Source of the DNA: an uncultured Methanobrevibacter sp.
GTDB lineage: Archaea; Methanobacteriota; Methanobacteria; Methanobacteriales; Methanobacteriaceae
Assembly (NCBI RefSeq): GCF_902769175.1
Contig: NZ_CACXNW010000003.1
Span: 1 to 64,000 of the forward strand
Direction of reading: 5' to 3'
Length of the DNA: 64,000 nt
Shown here piece by piece: positions 34,471-44,761 of this stretch. Every line of letters starts with the position of its first letter. Within the stretch, counting starts at the first letter, position 1. Both the position numbers and the translations under genes were made by a program. The notes under the pieces are model-generated. The model did no database searches and was not told where the DNA came from. It saw only the letters and a list, made by a program, of their open reading frames with translations.

Positions 34471-35101
34471 TTTTCATTATTTCCATGATTTTTTCTTCAT
34501 CCTTAAATCCATCTGTTTCGACTGAGCTGCTTAAATCAACTGCAAATGGATTGAATTCTTCAATAGCTGAACTTAAGTTTTCACTATTCAAGCCACCAGC
34601 TAAAAATATGGAATTTTTAAAGAATTCGCTGTTCTTATCAATCAAGCTCCAGTCAAATGTTTTGCCGGAACCTTTTCCACTATCCAATATGAAATAGTCA
34701 GATGCAGAATCTCGCCACTCCAACAGTTTTTCATTGAAATCATTATTCCTTTCAGTGTCTTTAATTTCAATTGCATTGATAACAGGTATTTCCTTTCCAG
34801 TCTCTTCAATTGATTTATCTTTTAAATCATTTATATAATTTTCATCTTCATCTCCATGAAGCTGAGCGATTTCAATAATTCCATCCTTGAATAAGTCTAC
34901 AATAAGCTTCATATGTTCATTTACAAAGACACCTACAGGGACAATTTCCTCACTTAAACTGTTTGATAATGTTCTAGCTTGCTCATATGATACCTTACGT
35001 GGACTTTCAGCAAAAACAAAACCTATATAATCCGGCTTATAATTATTTGCCATTTCAATATCTTCCAGGCGTCTCATTCCACAAATCTTAATCTTAACCA
35101 T
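34451..35101 (-). CDS. trpF: Phosphoribosylanthranilate isomerase
   Basis: Third step of tryptophan synthesis: Amadori rearrangement of phosphoribosylanthranilate. A TIM barrel of 216 residues starting KIKICGMRRLED, with the catalytic Cys in KICG. It has IGFVFAESPRKVS, the VGVFVNE strand, QLHGDE, the catalytic Asp in YFILDSGKGSGKTFDW, and the phosphate-binding FLAGGLNSEN. All family hallmarks are present and the frame is intact. A GGAG ribosome site precedes the ATG. Middle gene of trpEGDCFBA. Confidence 0.95.
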   Translation of the reverse strand: MVKIKICGMRRLEDIEMANNYKPDYIGFVFAESPRKVSYEQARTLSNSLSEEIVPVGVFVNEHMKLIVDLFKDGIIEIAQLHGDEDENYINDLKDKSIEETGKEIPVINAIEIKDTERNNDFNEKLLEWRDSASDYFILDSGKGSGKTFDWSLIDKNSEFFKNSIFLAGGLNSENLSSAIEEFNPFAVDLSSSVETDGFKDEEKIMEIMKIVDNYR

Positions 35102-35230
35102 TATAAAACTCCAAAATCAAAGACTTACTCAACAAATCATTAACCATTTTTCAATTCAACAACTAAAGACTATTAGCTGCAATCCTAACCATTCTTCAAG
35201 TCAAAGATCAAAGAATATCAACCAATGAAC

Positions 35231-36007
35231 TTATCCATTCTTCAACTCAAATATCATAGACTTCTTATCATCACTTTTCATTAAAGTTTCGCCAATTAAA
35301 ACTGCATCAACATTATTTTCCTTTAATCTGGTCACATCTTCAGCTGTTTTAATGCCGCTTTCAGAAATAAAAATTATATCTTCACTGACTAATCCCCTTA
35401 AGTTAATGCTGTTTTCAATATCCACTGTAAAATCTGCTAAATTCCTATTGTTTACTCCAATTATCCCTGTACCAGCATTCATTGCAGTTTCAATTTCAGT
35501 TACATCATGTGTTTCAACAATTGCAGAAAGACCTAAGTTATGAGCTAAATCCAAATATTCCTTCAATTGATCATCATCCAGTATTGAAACAATCAAAAGA
35601 ATGGCAGAAGCGCCTAAAAGTTTAGCTTCACAAATCATATATTCATCTATTGTAAAATCCTTTCTCAATAGGGGGATTAATACGTTTTCAGAAATTTCCC
35701 TTAAGAAATCATTTGATCCTTGGAAAAAATAGGGTTCTGTTAAAACGGATATTGCAGAAGCTCCAGCTTGCTCATAATCCTTTGCTATTTCAATATAATC
35801 AAAATCCTCAGCAATCAGTCCTTTTGAAGGAGAAGCCCTTTTGACTTCAGCAATGATTGCAATTTCAGGATCTTTTAATGCTTCCTTAAATGGAAAATCC
35901 TCACTGATTTCTAATTTTGACGCTTCTTCCTTTAGTTCATCTAAAGACTTTTTGCTTTTAGCTTCAATCAATCTTTCCTTAGTCTTTGCAACAATCTTTT
36001 CCAACAT
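35231..36007 (-). CDS. trpC: Indole-3-glycerol phosphate synthase
   Basis: Closes the indole ring from CdRP. The protein is about 258 residues, a TIM barrel with EVKRASPSKG (catalytic Lys), AISVLTEPYFFQGS, LLRKDFTIDEYMI (catalytic Lys), LLIVSILDD, the IIGVNNRNLADF strand and FISESGIKT. ATG 36007 is preferred to the upstream TTG 36019 because MLEKIVAKTKERL is the usual start of the family. The spacer towards trpF contains degenerate copies of its own 3' end (CCATTCTTCAA at 35140-35250), like several other genes here. Confidence 0.93.
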   Translation of the reverse strand: MLEKIVAKTKERLIEAKSKKSLDELKEEASKLEISEDFPFKEALKDPEIAIIAEVKRASPSKGLIAEDFDYIEIAKDYEQAGASAISVLTEPYFFQGSNDFLREISENVLIPLLRKDFTIDEYMICEAKLLGASAILLIVSILDDDQLKEYLDLAHNLGLSAIVETHDVTEIETAMNAGTGIIGVNNRNLADFTVDIENSINLRGLVSEDIIFISESGIKTAEDVTRLKENNVDAVLIGETLMKSDDKKSMIFELKNG

Positions 36008-36094
36008 AATAATCATCAATCATAACATAGGTGAATTAAAAGTACATCAACAATCAACTATTTCTAACTTCTTGACTTTATAATTATCCTACAA

Positions 36095-37105
36095 TTATTC
36101 TCTGTTTGTAACTTCAATGAACTTTTCAAGCTGATTCAATGCCTTTCCAGAATCAATTACCTCTTCAGCTAACTTGATTCCCTCTTCTAATGAATCCACT
36201 TTTCCTGCAACATATAATCCAGCTGCAGAATTCAATAGAACTGCATTTCTTTTAGGACCTTTTTCCCCATTTAAAACAGCTAATGTAATCATTGCATTTT
36301 CCTTAGCATCTCCTCCAACAAGGTCTTCTTTGGAAGATATATCCATACCAAAATCATCAGGAGAAAGTTCATAGGTCATGGTTTCGCCATCCTTAAGCTC
36401 ACATACTGCAGTCTTATCACTAGCTGAAATCTCATCCATTCCATCCAATCCATAAACAACCATTGCAGATTTAACTCCTAAATTCTTTAAAACATCAGTG
36501 AGAGGTTCTATAAGTTCCTTTTCATACACTCCCAAAACTTCCATTGATGCACCTGCAGGACTGGTCAATGGTCCTAAAATATTGAATATTGTTCTAATTG
36601 AAAGTTCTTTTCGAACTCCTGCAACATATTTCATTGACAAATGATAATTTTGAGCAAATAGGAAACATAGGTTAATTTCCTTTAAGCAGCTTAAGCTCTT
36701 TTCAGGGCTTATGTGAATATTGACTCCTAATTCTTCCAATACATCTGCAGCACCACATTTGCTTGAAGCAGATCTGTTTCCATGCTTAGCTACTGGAACC
36801 CCTGCTGCTGAAATGACAATTGATGAGGTGGTTGAAATATTGAATGTGTTTGAACCGTCTCCACCAGTTCCAACAATTTCCAAAACGTCTTCATCATTCA
36901 ATAGCCTTACACAATGAGCCCTCATCGCTTCTGCAGATGCTGTGATTTCATCAATTGTTTCGCCTTTCATTGACATTGCAGTTAAATAAGCGCTCATTTG
37001 AACTTCACTTGCTTTACCGCTCATGATTTCATCCATTGTTGCATAAGCTTCATCATAAGTTAAATCTTCATGTTTATACACTTTTAAAATAGCTTCCTTA
37101 ATCAT
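36095..37105 (-). CDS. trpD: Anthranilate phosphoribosyltransferase
   Basis: Transfers phosphoribosyl from PRPP to anthranilate. Begins MIKEAILKVYKHEDLTYDEAYATM, and the PRPP loop GTGGDGSNTFNIST is complete. The anthranilate-binding region KHGNRSASSKCGAADVLEELG is also intact. 336 residues, normal length. ATG 37105 is chosen because AGGGAT lies 4 bases upstream; the in-frame ATG 37120 lacks a site. The leader region (about 37105-37200) is itself duplicated with a ~46-bp period. Confidence 0.95.
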   Translation of the reverse strand: MIKEAILKVYKHEDLTYDEAYATMDEIMSGKASEVQMSAYLTAMSMKGETIDEITASAEAMRAHCVRLLNDEDVLEIVGTGGDGSNTFNISTTSSIVISAAGVPVAKHGNRSASSKCGAADVLEELGVNIHISPEKSLSCLKEINLCFLFAQNYHLSMKYVAGVRKELSIRTIFNILGPLTSPAGASMEVLGVYEKELIEPLTDVLKNLGVKSAMVVYGLDGMDEISASDKTAVCELKDGETMTYELSPDDFGMDISSKEDLVGGDAKENAMITLAVLNGEKGPKRNAVLLNSAAGLYVAGKVDSLEEGIKLAEEVIDSGKALNQLEKFIEVTNRE

Positions 37106-37109
37106 AAAA

Positions 37110-37200
37110 TCCCTTTTCATATCTTTTCAAATCAATTCTTCTATAATTATAAAATCCCATTTTATATCTTTCAAATCAATTCTTCTATAATTATAAAAAT
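37110..37200 (-). repeat. ~46-bp duplication at the trpD 5' end
   Basis: The stretch with AAATCAATTCTTCTATAATT and ATAAAATCCC occurs twice in a row, upstream of and overlapping the trpD ribosome site. The second copy is an untranslated relic of the gene start. Confidence 0.8.
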
Positions 37201-37325
37201 TTTTTCTGTTTTTTTTTCATTTTTAATTATTAAATCATTTAAATTTTTAAACATTCTTAAACATTTCTTTGTTCCTACATTACCAATAATTAAATCTTTT
37301 TAAACCTTCTTAAAAAACTATCCTT

Positions 37326-37949
37326 TTATTGGATTTTTAAAAAATTCTCTATAATTGCCATTCCATCAGGAGTCAAAACGGATTCTGGATGGAATTGCAG
37401 TCCATAAATATTAAAATCATTATGCTTTACAGCCATTATCTCATCATCATCTGCCTTTGCCAAAATATTCAATTCACTTGATAATGTGTCCTCATCAACT
37501 GCTAAAGAATGATAACGGGCTATTTGAATAGGACCTTTAATCCCTGCAAAAAGATTATCATCATTAAGTTCAATGACAGATGTCTTGCCGTGCATCAATT
37601 CTTTGGCATGTATGATATCAGATCCAAATGCTTCACAAATGGCTTGATGTCCAAGGCATACACCTAAAATTGGAACATTAAACTGATTATACTCCTTTAC
37701 AATATCCTTACAAATCCCTGCATCCTTTGGCTTGCCAGGTCCAGGAGACAAGATAATATAATCTGGATTTAAGTCCTTGACCTCTCCAACAGTCAATTCA
37801 TCATTTCGAATGACCTTTATCTCATCGTAAATCTTAGCCAAATCATCCTTATTTCCCAAATCATAACCATTTATATTAGCTAAAGCTTCCCCTACAAATT
37901 GATATAAGTTATAGACAAAGCTATCATAATTATCAACCAATAGAATCAT
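37326..37949 (-). CDS. trpG: Anthranilate synthase glutamine amidotransferase subunit
   Basis: Supplies ammonia to TrpE. 207 residues starting MILLVDNYDSFVYNLYQ. The class I amidotransferase triad is present: Cys98 in GVCLGHQAI, and His and Glu in LQFHPESVLTPDG. The oxyanion segment is LSPGPGKPKDAG. An AAGGTGAT ribosome site precedes the ATG. It lies directly downstream of trpE and would form the TrpE2G2 complex. In archaea this subunit may also serve para-aminobenzoate-type synthases. Confidence 0.95.
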   Translation of the reverse strand: MILLVDNYDSFVYNLYQFVGEALANINGYDLGNKDDLAKIYDEIKVIRNDELTVGEVKDLNPDYIILSPGPGKPKDAGICKDIVKEYNQFNVPILGVCLGHQAICEAFGSDIIHAKELMHGKTSVIELNDDNLFAGIKGPIQIARYHSLAVDEDTLSSELNILAKADDDEIMAVKHNDFNIYGLQFHPESVLTPDGMAIIENFLKIQ

Positions 37950-37987
37950 AGAATCACCTTTTATGCTAATTGAACCTACTGATTCAA

Positions 37988-39640
37988 TTATTCAATTCCT
38001 CCGTCTGCAAGTTTCAAGGCATTCATCACTGCCTTTGCCTTATTGTTGCATTCTACAAACTCATTCTCTGGAACGCTATCTGCAACTATTCCTGCACCAA
38101 CTCTAATGAAGACCTTTTTATCCCTTGCAAATGCTATTCTGATTGCTATGCAAGTGTCTAAATTCCCTGTCAAGTCAATGTATCCAATGGCACCGCCATA
38201 AATTCCTCTTTTATTGTCTTCAAGCTCATTGATAATCTCACATGCCCTTATCTTAGGAGCTCCGGATAATGTTCCAGCAGGCAATATGGAATCAATAGCT
38301 GAGAGATAGTCACAGTCTTCCCTAAGACTTGCTTCAACTGTAGAGCCAATATGCATCACATGGGAAAAGCGGACAATGTCCATATATCTGTTTACCTTCA
38401 CTGATCCTATTTCACTTATCTTTCCAATGTCATTTCTTCCTAAATCAACAAGCATATTATGCTCTGCCCTTTCCTTTTCATCTGCAAGGAGTTCCTCTTC
38501 CAATGCAATGTCTTCTTCATCTGTCTTTCCTCTTGGACGGGTTCCAGCAAGTGGGAAAGTGTATACATCATTATCTACAAGCTTTACAAGAGTTTCAGGA
38601 CTTGCTCCTGCTATCTCTATATCATCACTTGAGAAATAGAACATATATGGAGAAGGATTTGTAGTTCTAAGAACCCTATAAACATCAAATAAGCTTCCTT
38701 CAATGTCTGCCTCTATCCTATTTGACAGCACCACCTGGAAAATGTCTCCTTCCCTAATGTAATCCTTAGCCTTTTCCACCATTTGACAATACTCTTCCTT
38801 GGAGAAAAGGTATCTGAAATCGGATTTTAACTCAATAGGCAAATGCTTGGTGATTTCCTTTCGACACTTATCCCTTTCTTCCATAGAGGTGATTTCCTTC
38901 ATTTTCTGACTTGCCTTGATTGTCTTCTTATTGGTTAGATGGTGATTGAATTCATCATCCAATAATTCAACAATGTTGTCTGCCTTAATGACACTGATTA
39001 TGTCCATTATATCATTGCAAGCTTTTTTATAGTTTTCTTCAATGGAATTGCCTTCATCTTCTTCGCCGTTTATTGGCATATTTACAATAACAACTATCTT
39101 TTGCTTATAGTTGTCAAAGGCGATTACCTTATCAAAAAGCATAAGGTCTACATCCTTAAAGGCATCCTGATTTTGAGCGTCCAAATTAAGTGACTTTTCA
39201 CTGTACTTAATGTAGTCATAAGAGAAGTAGCCTACCAATCCACCTGAAAATGGAGGAATGTTTTCCAGTTTAGGAGACTTGTTTTCAGCAATTATTTGCC
39301 TTATATACTTGCCAGGATTGTCGGTTTTGATGGAAAAGCATTGGTCTTCCCCATCCTCTATTTCACAATCACTAAAGCTTGACTTGCCTTTGATTGTAAG
39401 ATTTCCATCCTGACAGGTCAATTCAAGTATTGGATTGAATCCAAGAAAGCTGTATCTACCCCAATTTTTAGAATCCTCTACACTTTCAAGCATGTAGCAA
39501 TGGTTGCTTAAAATTTTAAGTCTTCTTAAAACTTCTATTGAAGTCTTTGTGTCTGAAAATATTTCATAGCGAATTGGAATCATCTTATATGATTTGTCCT
39601 TAGCTATCTCTTTTGCCTCTTCAAGATTGGGATAAAACAC
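37988..39640 (-). CDS. trpE: Anthranilate synthase component I
   Basis: Converts chorismate to anthranilate with TrpG. A 550-residue protein with the chorismate-utilizing core: FQVVLSNRIEADIEG, PSPYMFYFSSDDIEIAGASPE, FPLAGTRPRGKTDEED, DLGRNDIGKIS, and IDSILPAGTLSGAPKIRACEIINELE. The regulatory N-terminal segment LESVEDSKNWGRYSFLG includes the LLES-like tryptophan feedback site region. Start is GTG 39640, 6 bases after a strong GGAGGT. First gene of the operon, with a long leader carrying tandem repeats. Confidence 0.95.
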   Translation of the reverse strand: MFYPNLEEAKEIAKDKSYKMIPIRYEIFSDTKTSIEVLRRLKILSNHCYMLESVEDSKNWGRYSFLGFNPILELTCQDGNLTIKGKSSFSDCEIEDGEDQCFSIKTDNPGKYIRQIIAENKSPKLENIPPFSGGLVGYFSYDYIKYSEKSLNLDAQNQDAFKDVDLMLFDKVIAFDNYKQKIVVIVNMPINGEEDEGNSIEENYKKACNDIMDIISVIKADNIVELLDDEFNHHLTNKKTIKASQKMKEITSMEERDKCRKEITKHLPIELKSDFRYLFSKEEYCQMVEKAKDYIREGDIFQVVLSNRIEADIEGSLFDVYRVLRTTNPSPYMFYFSSDDIEIAGASPETLVKLVDNDVYTFPLAGTRPRGKTDEEDIALEEELLADEKERAEHNMLVDLGRNDIGKISEIGSVKVNRYMDIVRFSHVMHIGSTVEASLREDCDYLSAIDSILPAGTLSGAPKIRACEIINELEDNKRGIYGGAIGYIDLTGNLDTCIAIRIAFARDKKVFIRVGAGIVADSVPENEFVECNNKAKAVMNALKLADGGIE

Positions 39641-39695
39641 TTCTAAACCTCCTTTTTTAAATATTCAATAATTTTTTAAAATAAATTATTCGTAT

Positions 39696-39855
39696 ATGAC
39701 AAATACCATTATTAAATTTCTTTTGCAATTTATTTTTTAAAATAATTTTTTAATAAATGACAAATACCATTATTAAATTTCTTTTGCAATTTATTTTTTT
39801 AAAATAATTTTTTAATAAATGACAAATACCATTATTAAATTTGTTTATGCAATTT
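39696..39855 (-). repeat. 61-62-bp tandem repeats in the trpE leader
   Basis: ATGACAAATACCATTATTAA recurs at 39696, 39757 and 39819. Two full units and one partial unit lie between the predicted trp promoter and the trpE start. They are nearly identical, so recent. Confidence 0.92.
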
Positions 39856-39943
39856 AAAAAACTTGTGAAAGAATCAAGCATTCCTATTGAAATTTTTTAA
39901 ATAAACAAATAATTTTTTGACAATAATACAAACTTTCAATTAA

Positions 39944-40000
39944 TGTATAATTTATTATGTATAATGTACTATTTAAATCTTTGTTGTACAAAAATATACA
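39944..40000 (-). promoter_or_regulatory. Probable trp promoter with TRP-box-like hexamers
   Basis: A TATA-like TTTAAATA (plus-strand 39971-39977, minus-strand reading) is flanked by TGTACT (39965-39970) and TGTACA (39985-39990). TGTATA occurs at 39944-39949 and 39958-39963, and its reverse complement at 39995-40000. TGTACA is the TRP box bound by the TrpY repressor of Methanothermobacter. The predicted transcription start falls on the 39944 copy. The leader would be about 300 nt. The rest of the 39641-40246 spacer holds the repeats and the TrkH promoter. Confidence 0.55.
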
Positions 40001-40246
40001 TTTTATTTTAATTTAAAATAATGAAAATCATAAAAGAAAAAGGAGTTTTAAAAAATATAGAGGAATAAGCTTAAATACTAAATCCTAAAAATAAAAAAAT
40101 TTATATAATCTTCGAACTAATCTATATAACAATATTATATTTAAAAATATTAAATTAATTTTAATTATATAGATTTAAACATTTGATTTATGTTTAATAG
40201 ATTTATTAAAGTATTGTTTTATCCAATTTAACTAAAAAGGCATCAT

Positions 40247-41716
40247 ATGAGATTTAATTACCTATCAAGACAAGATATGAAAATCATATTGCACTATCTT
40301 GGAATACTTATGGAGGGAATAGGATTTATATTGTTAATCCCAGTTTTAGTGGATTTCTACTACTATGAATTCATTTACCCAAATGGAATAATCTCTCCAT
40401 TGATTTCAATAGGATTAGGTTTCATGTTATATGAAAAATTCAAGCAATATGATAAGCTTAAGTTTAAGCATAGTATGATCATATCAAGCCTTGCATGGCT
40501 GTGGGCAGGATTTACGGCAGCGATCATAATGGCCCTGGTCATAGACATATCCTTTTTAGACGCTTTTTTTGAAAACATTTCTGCTTGGACAGGAAGTGGT
40601 TTGACATTAATCAGTGATGTGGAATCATTGCCTCATTCCATCCTATTTTTAAGAAGCCTGGAACAGTGGGTAGGTGGACTTGGAGTGGTGATTGTTTTTA
40701 TAGGAGCGCTTATAAAACCTGGAACTTCTGCATATAGATTATACAGGTCTGAAGCAAGGGATGAGAAAATAAAGCCAAACATAAGAAATACCCTTAGAAA
40801 TACAATAAGAATTTATGTATTTTACACGGCTTTAGGAATTGTACTATACTATTTGGCTGGGCTTCCATTATTCGATTCTGTAAATCTAACATTTACAACC
40901 ATATCCACTGGTGGAATGTCAATAAAAAATGCCAACATTGGATTTTACCATAACAATATCATCTATTTAATCACAATGTTTATAATGATTTTAGGTGCTA
41001 CAAGCTTTACAGTCCATTATAGAATGATTAAAACAAGAGGAAAATCCTTGATAAAGGATATCCAATTCCAATTTATGATTATAGCAGTCATAATTAGTGG
41101 ACTGTTGATTATGCATATAGCAAATTTAGCTCCAATTGATGCAATGTTCCATGTTATTTCTGCAATAACAACAACTGGAGCAAATATAGCAAGCCCAGAT
41201 GATATGGTTGGATGGGCTCCTTCAGCCTTAATAATTATAATGATCTTAATGGCAATGGGTGGTTCTTCAAGTTCTACAGTAGGTGCTATAAAGCTCGTTA
41301 GAGTCATAACATTCCTAAAAGGAATTCATCTTACTGTTAAGAATCTAATAACCCCTATGAGAGTTGAAACCACAAAAATCAATAACAAGAAACTTGGTGA
41401 AACAGAGATTAAGGAAGCTTCAACATATATTGCGGTTTACCTGTTCTTCCTGATAGTCGCTTGGATAATATTGACTTTCTATACCAATGACCCAATTATG
41501 ACATTATTTGACGTGACTTCTACAATAGGTAACGTTGGATTAAGTACAGGTATAGTGAATGGAAGTTTGGATCCATTTCCAAAATTGGTTTTAATCTTCT
41601 TGATGTGGTTAGGAAGATTAGAGATAATCCCTATCCTATTAACAATCAGATTAGGATTTGGAACATTTGGACAGAGCCTTAAATTAGTAAAAAGGACAAT
41701 AAGAAAAAGGATATAG
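40247..41716 (+). CDS. trkH: Potassium uptake protein, TrkH family
   Basis: Membrane subunit of a Trk/Ktr K+ uptake system. The 489-residue length is normal. The four pore loops are recognisable by their filter glycines: SAWTGSGLTLI, TTISTGGMSI, ITTTGANIAS and STIGNVGLSTG. About 10 membrane segments. It needs a cytosolic TrkA regulator, which is not in this window. Divergent from trpE. Confidence 0.92.
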   Translation: MRFNYLSRQDMKIILHYLGILMEGIGFILLIPVLVDFYYYEFIYPNGIISPLISIGLGFMLYEKFKQYDKLKFKHSMIISSLAWLWAGFTAAIIMALVIDISFLDAFFENISAWTGSGLTLISDVESLPHSILFLRSLEQWVGGLGVVIVFIGALIKPGTSAYRLYRSEARDEKIKPNIRNTLRNTIRIYVFYTALGIVLYYLAGLPLFDSVNLTFTTISTGGMSIKNANIGFYHNNIIYLITMFIMILGATSFTVHYRMIKTRGKSLIKDIQFQFMIIAVIISGLLIMHIANLAPIDAMFHVISAITTTGANIASPDDMVGWAPSALIIIMILMAMGGSSSSTVGAIKLVRVITFLKGIHLTVKNLITPMRVETTKINNKKLGETEIKEASTYIAVYLFFLIVAWIILTFYTNDPIMTLFDVTSTIGNVGLSTGIVNGSLDPFPKLVLIFLMWLGRLEIIPILLTIRLGFGTFGQSLKLVKRTIRKRI

Positions 41717-42047
41717 TTTAATTATTGAAAAAAAGCAAAAAATAAACTTATTTAATTTATTATCCTTAAGGTAATAATTAAATAGAAAATTAACTATTAT
41801 TCCTTTTTTTAAAGCTAAACTATTAAAAATAGAAAAATAAACTAATTATTCCTTTTTTAAAAACAGATCCTATTGATTAAAAATAAAAAAATAAACTAAT
41901 TATTCCTTTTTTTAAAATAGTTTTTGATTAAAATAGAAAATAAAATCCACTTCCACCATACAAAAATAGCTAATAAAAAATAGAAAATAAAATTCTATTA
42001 GTTTAATTAAACCAACGATTAATTAAACAATAGAATCATTATAAAAC
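41717..42047. repeat. Convergent spacer with ~54-bp repeats
   Basis: The unit AATAAACTAATTATTCCTTT recurs, exactly or degenerately, about three times between 41780 and 41930. T-rich tracts could terminate both convergent genes. No gene is seen. Confidence 0.65.
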
Positions 42048-44522
42048 TTATCTTTTAATTGGTGGTACGTAGCGTTTTAAGAGCAGTGACAAACTAATTA
42101 CAGTAACTGAACTTAATGCCATAGCTAAACCAGCCCATTCTGGACGGAAAACTATACCAAAGAGTAGGAAAAGTAAACCTGCAGCTGCTGGAACAAGTAG
42201 CATATTATATGCAAATGCCCAAAATAGGTTTTCCTTAATCCTTGTCATTACCTTTTTAGAGAACTGAATGGAAGCAACAACATTTTCAAGGTCTCCTTCC
42301 ATAATTACAATGTCTCCGCTTTCCATTGCAATGTCTGTACCATTTCCCATTGCAACACCAACATCTGCTTGAGAAAGTGCAGGAGCATCGTTGATTCCGT
42401 CACCAACAAATAAAACTCTTTTTCCTTCTTTTTGAAGAGCGCTTACCTTATCAAGCTTGTCATTAGGCAAGACATTTGCCATTACATTATCAATGCCAAC
42501 AGCATTTGCTACAGCAGAAGCTGTTTTCTCATTGTCTCCTGTAAGCATATAAGTTTCAATGCCCATCTTATGCAATTCATCAATAGCATTTCTGGAAGAT
42601 GGCTTAATCTTGTCCATCAAAGTGATGATTCCATTTATTTCACCATCAACAGCCATTGCAATAGTTGTTTTTGCTTCACTTACAAATACATCAAACTTAT
42701 TTAAAACATCTTCAGTTACAGAAACTCCTTCTGCTTCCATTAATTTAAGGTTTCCAGCGAATACTGGTTTTAATTCACCATCAATAGCCACATTTGCCTT
42801 AAGTCCCTTACCTGTAATGTTTTCAAAGTCTTCAACATTGAGAAGAGGCAGATCATCCTTTCCTTCATTTGCCAATTTAAGGTTATCCTCCTTAAATCTG
42901 CTTAAAATGGATTTTGCTATTGGATGGTTTGAATTGTTTTCAACACTTGACAATATTTGAAGGAACTTGTCCTCATCAATACCAAATGTTTCAATATCCT
43001 CCACTTCAGGCTTTCCTTCTGTAATAGTTCCAGTCTTATCAAATACAAATACATCAACATCTTTAGAGCTTTCTAAAGTTTCTCCGTTTTTAATAAGGAT
43101 TCCATATTCTGCTGCCCTTCCAACACCTACAGTAACTGCTGTTGGAGTAGCAAGACCTAATGAACATGGACATGCAACTACAAGAACTGAAATAAGGCAA
43201 GTCAATGCAAATAGCAAGCCTGAATGTGCTACAAAGTACCATAATAGGAATACAATAATAGCTATGGTCAATATTACAGGTATGAACCATGAAACTATCT
43301 TGTTTGCCAATCTCTGTACAGGAGGCTTAGATCCTTGAGCCTTTTCCACAAGCTGGATGATTTGTGACAATACAGTTTCGCTTCCAATCTTTTGTGCTTC
43401 AATCTTTAAGGCACCATCCTGATTTATAGTACCTGAGAAAACATCCACTCCTGCCTTCTTAAGTTTTGGAACAGGCTCTCCTGTAATCATTGCCTCATCA
43501 ACATAGCTTTCACCATCAACTACAATTGAGTCTGCAGGAATCTTTTCACCTGGCTTTACAAGCAAAATATCTCCGATATTGATGTCTTCAATATCAATCT
43601 CCTTTTCAACATTGTTTCCTTCATCATCAACTGTTATTAATGTAGCAGTCTTTGGCTGAAGGCCAATAAGCTCCTTGATTGATGAGGAAGTTTTTCTTTT
43701 AGCCCTTGCTTCAAGATAACGCCCTATTGTTAAAAATGAAGGCAACATGACTGCAGATTCATAAAACATAAAGCTAGAGTCTAATACTATATTGAATGTG
43801 CCTAGAACACTTGATACGAAAGCAACTAGAATACCCATTGAATACATTACATCCATATCCAGATTCTTATGTTTAAATGAGTTCCAGCCTGCCTTTAAGA
43901 TAGGATAGCTTACATAACAGAATGGGAAAATAGCTATAATCAATGACAATTGTCCCATAGTCAAAGGAGGTATTGTAAACTTAAAGTGCATAATTGCCAT
44001 CAATATTGCTGCAGATACAAGACCAACAACGATTCTGTATAATTTGCCTCGTAAATCCTGCTGATACCTTTCCTCCTCATCCATTACATCAAGCTCGCCA
44101 TCAAGGCCAATGTATTCAAATCCCAAGAATTCAATGGTCTTTTGAATCTCCTTAAGATTCAACATATCCCTGTAATACTTAATGGTGACCTTTTGATTAG
44201 ATAAATTGGCATTTGCTTCCACTACCCCATCAACACGTTTAGGCAGAAACTTTTCCACATTATTTACACATGAAGCAAAATGCATGCCATCAATTTGAAT
44301 AACAACCTCATCTTTTGGAACTGTAAATCCTACAGATTCAACTGTCTGATCTATCAAATCTGGAGATAGGTTATTGTTAAGAACCATATGAGCCTTATTA
44401 GTGTTTAAGTCTACATTGATGGATTCAACTTCATCAAGCTTGCCAAGTGATTTTTCAACAAGAAGGGAGCATGATGAACAGTGCATACCATCAACGGGAA
44501 TATCCAATTCTTTTTGAGCCAT
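42048..44522 (-). CDS. copA: Copper-exporting P1B-type ATPase
   Basis: Pumps Cu(I) out of the cell at the expense of ATP. 824 residues. Two N-terminal heavy-metal domains: the first with GMHCSSC (Cys15, Cys18), the second degenerate with GMHFASC, so only one Cys and probably no metal binding. The membrane metal site CPC (VVACPCSLGLATPTA) is near residue 450, and the actuator is TGEPVPK. The phosphorylation motif DKTGT is near residue 494, the nucleotide site SNHPIA, and the hinge GDGINDAPA near residue 705. A GGAGGA ribosome site is present. It lies 240 bp downstream of the copZ-like gene on the same strand. Confidence 0.95.
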   Translation of the reverse strand: MAQKELDIPVDGMHCSSCSLLVEKSLGKLDEVESINVDLNTNKAHMVLNNNLSPDLIDQTVESVGFTVPKDEVVIQIDGMHFASCVNNVEKFLPKRVDGVVEANANLSNQKVTIKYYRDMLNLKEIQKTIEFLGFEYIGLDGELDVMDEEERYQQDLRGKLYRIVVGLVSAAILMAIMHFKFTIPPLTMGQLSLIIAIFPFCYVSYPILKAGWNSFKHKNLDMDVMYSMGILVAFVSSVLGTFNIVLDSSFMFYESAVMLPSFLTIGRYLEARAKRKTSSSIKELIGLQPKTATLITVDDEGNNVEKEIDIEDINIGDILLVKPGEKIPADSIVVDGESYVDEAMITGEPVPKLKKAGVDVFSGTINQDGALKIEAQKIGSETVLSQIIQLVEKAQGSKPPVQRLANKIVSWFIPVILTIAIIVFLLWYFVAHSGLLFALTCLISVLVVACPCSLGLATPTAVTVGVGRAAEYGILIKNGETLESSKDVDVFVFDKTGTITEGKPEVEDIETFGIDEDKFLQILSSVENNSNHPIAKSILSRFKEDNLKLANEGKDDLPLLNVEDFENITGKGLKANVAIDGELKPVFAGNLKLMEAEGVSVTEDVLNKFDVFVSEAKTTIAMAVDGEINGIITLMDKIKPSSRNAIDELHKMGIETYMLTGDNEKTASAVANAVGIDNVMANVLPNDKLDKVSALQKEGKRVLFVGDGINDAPALSQADVGVAMGNGTDIAMESGDIVIMEGDLENVVASIQFSKKVMTRIKENLFWAFAYNMLLVPAAAGLLFLLFGIVFRPEWAGLAMALSSVTVISLSLLLKRYVPPIKR

Positions 44523-44761
44523 ATAATCCTCCTAATAATAGTTAATGAATAATAATTTTTTTAAAAAACATTCCTAAAATGTGATAAAAAAGTGATTATT
44601 CTTAAAAACATTTCTTAATATACGAATTAATATATCTATTGTTATACCATTTTTTTAAAAAAATATAAAATAATTAAAAAAACAGCATTAGAATACAAAT
44701 TAGTCAAGTTTTAAAAAGAAATGAAAAAATAAGAAAAAATAATTAAAGATAACTATTGAAC

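Noticed and set aside
39696-39855. CRISPR array from regularly spaced repeats
   Set aside because: Units are direct tandem copies with no unique spacers; the same holds for the repeats at 50178, 59883 and 34364.
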